DNA of 5,633 nucleotides from Dehalococcoidia bacterium (lineage in GTDB: Bacteria > Chloroflexota > Dehalococcoidia > GIF9 > AB-539-J10): assembly GCA_030606385.1 (NCBI GenBank), contig JAUWGN010000079.1, positions 1-5,633 of the forward strand, in the 5' to 3' direction. The position numbers were made by a program, and so were the translations under genes. Below, piece by piece: positions 5,063 to 5,633 of this stretch (positions within the stretch are counted from its first letter, which is position 1; each line of letters starts with the position of its first letter). The notes beneath the pieces were generated by a model. The model saw nothing but the letters and a program-made list of their open reading frames with translations. It was not told where the DNA came from and searched no databases.

Positions 5063-5096
5063 ACATATCACGTAGAGCCAAAAGTTCCGTTCTACC

Positions 5097-5127
5097 TTGA
5101 CATCTCCGTAGCTAGAGCCTATATAAT
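5097..5127 (+). promoter_or_regulatory. Predicted strong sigma70-type promoter of the acyl-CoA ligase gene
   Basis: A perfect TTGACA (5097-5102) is followed by a perfect TATAAT (5122-5127) at 19 bp, or by TATATA (5120-5125) at the ideal 17 bp. Transcription would start near 5132 and leave a leader of about 24 nt. Confidence 0.7.
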
Positions 5128-5139
5128 CAATCAAAAGAT

Positions 5140-5149
5140 AAGGAGGTGA
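5140..5149 (+). promoter_or_regulatory. Full-length Shine-Dalgarno site of the acyl-CoA ligase gene
   Basis: AAGGAGGTGA is complementary to nearly the whole 16S tail; its GGAGG core lies nine bases before ATG 5156. It favours the first of two adjacent ATG codons and suggests high expression. Confidence 0.75.
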
Positions 5150-5155
5150 ACTGCC

Positions 5156-5633
5156 ATGATGGAATATCCGCTATTGCTGAAGACCTTTTTGTTAAGGACA
5201 GCAAAATTTTTCCCAAAGAAAGAACTTGTCTCATCATATGCGAATGAGACCTTCCGCTATACCTATGCAGACTATTTTAAAAGGACATGTCAGTTAGCTC
5301 ATGCGCTCGAATCACTGGGGATAAAAAAGGGAGACAGGGTAGCCAGCTTCGCCCCCAATAACCACCGACACATGGAACTCTATTTCGGCGTACCGTGTAT
5401 GGGGGCTGTGCTCCATACTGTGAACCCAAGGCTCCCCCAGCATCATATGGTCCATATAATAAACCATGCAGAGGACAAGGTTATGTTTATAGACGAGGAC
5501 CTCCTATTCTTGATAGAGCCTATAAAGGACCAGTTGAAAACGGTCAAACACTTTGTCATCTTATCCCAGAGTAGTAAACTCCCCGAGACAAGTCTTTCAC
5601 CCGTATGTTTATACGACGAGCTGATTTCACAAT
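5156..5633 (+). CDS. Medium/long-chain fatty acyl-CoA ligase, AMP-binding family (N-terminal part only)
   Basis: This is the N-terminal 159 residues of an ANL-superfamily acyl-CoA synthetase, which activates a fatty acid with ATP to an acyl-adenylate and transfers it to CoA; the frame is open at the right edge. The family's opening is plain: MMEYPLLLKTFLLRTAKFFPK, FRYTYADYFKRTCQLAHALESLGIKKGDRVASFAPNNHRHMELYFGVPCMGAVLHTVNPRL (33-93), then IINHAEDKVMFIDEDLLFLIEPI (101-123). HMELYFGVPCMGAVLHTVNPRL is characteristic of medium/long-chain fatty acyl-CoA ligases. The ATP-binding YTSGTTG-type loop and the catalytic C-terminal lysine region lie outside the window, so activity cannot be judged. It has its own promoter with perfect -35 and -10 boxes and a full-length ribosome site and diverges from the zinc-ribbon operon. 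The thioesterase far to the left could act on related CoA esters, but nothing links them directly. Confidence 0.92.
   Translation, partial: MMEYPLLLKTFLLRTAKFFPKKELVSSYANETFRYTYADYFKRTCQLAHALESLGIKKGDRVASFAPNNHRHMELYFGVPCMGAVLHTVNPRLPQHHMVHIINHAEDKVMFIDEDLLFLIEPIKDQLKTVKHFVILSQSSKLPETSLSPVCLYDELISQ

Noticed and set aside
4928..5134. N-terminal extension of the 84-residue protein back to TTG 5134
   Set aside because: There is no ribosome site before TTG 5134, while TGGAG stands before ATG 4927, and a predicted promoter with perfect TATAAT lies inside the extension.
1..5633. Mobile element, CRISPR array, toxin-antitoxin pair or defence island
   Set aside because: No transposase or integrase motif, no regularly spaced repeats, no target-site duplications and no recognisable toxin or defence protein. 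The genes read as ordinary chromosomal content.

Overview
The window reads as ordinary chromosomal DNA from a bacterium of moderate GC content. Genes are dense on both strands, spacers are short, and there is no transposase, integrase, tRNA, rRNA or CRISPR array. The mix of products suggests an anaerobic, fatty-acid-using lineage such as Dehalococcoidia (Chloroflexota) or a neighbour: an Isf-like flavoprotein, a small CxxC/CxC zinc ribbon beside a Nudix hydrolase, a stand-alone YprB-type exonuclease and a long/medium-chain acyl-CoA ligase. That placement is an inference from gene content, not a demonstrated assignment.

Left block (1-1533, minus strand). A tight three-gene run is read right to left: PaaI-type hotdog thioesterase, AlkD-type DNA glycosylase (its GTG start directly follows the thioesterase TGA), then an NADPH-dependent FMN reductase/iron-sulfur-flavoprotein-like gene that runs off the left edge. 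A candidate promoter with a 17-bp spacer (1672-1700) and a perfect 12-bp palindrome (1555-1566) lie upstream of the run.

Middle block (1722-3644). A class I SAM-dependent methyltransferase (minus) and a HAD-family hydrolase (plus) diverge from a 52-bp spacer. The HAD promoter appears to overlap the methyltransferase start codon. The HAD gene converges on a stand-alone DEDDy 3'-5' exonuclease-like gene (minus), whose promoter has a perfect extended -10 and leaves a leader of about 155 nt.

Right block (3857-5633). A three-gene minus-strand operon comprises an 84-residue protein of unknown function, a 76-residue zinc ribbon (TAG-A-ATG junction) and an ADP-ribose pyrophosphatase-like Nudix hydrolase. 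It diverges from a plus-strand acyl-CoA ligase cut by the right edge. The shared 228-bp spacer holds two outward-facing promoters with near-consensus boxes. For four genes the Shine-Dalgarno position argues for a start downstream of the longest open frame, and the proposed coordinates use those starts.

The genes do not form one recognisable pathway. They look like housekeeping and damage-control functions (alkylation repair, nucleotide sanitation, acyl-CoA chemistry, redox). I saw no convincing undescribed system. The most interesting points are active-site deviations in otherwise well-conserved enzymes (HAD, Isf-like flavoprotein, Nudix) and the compact promoter architecture.
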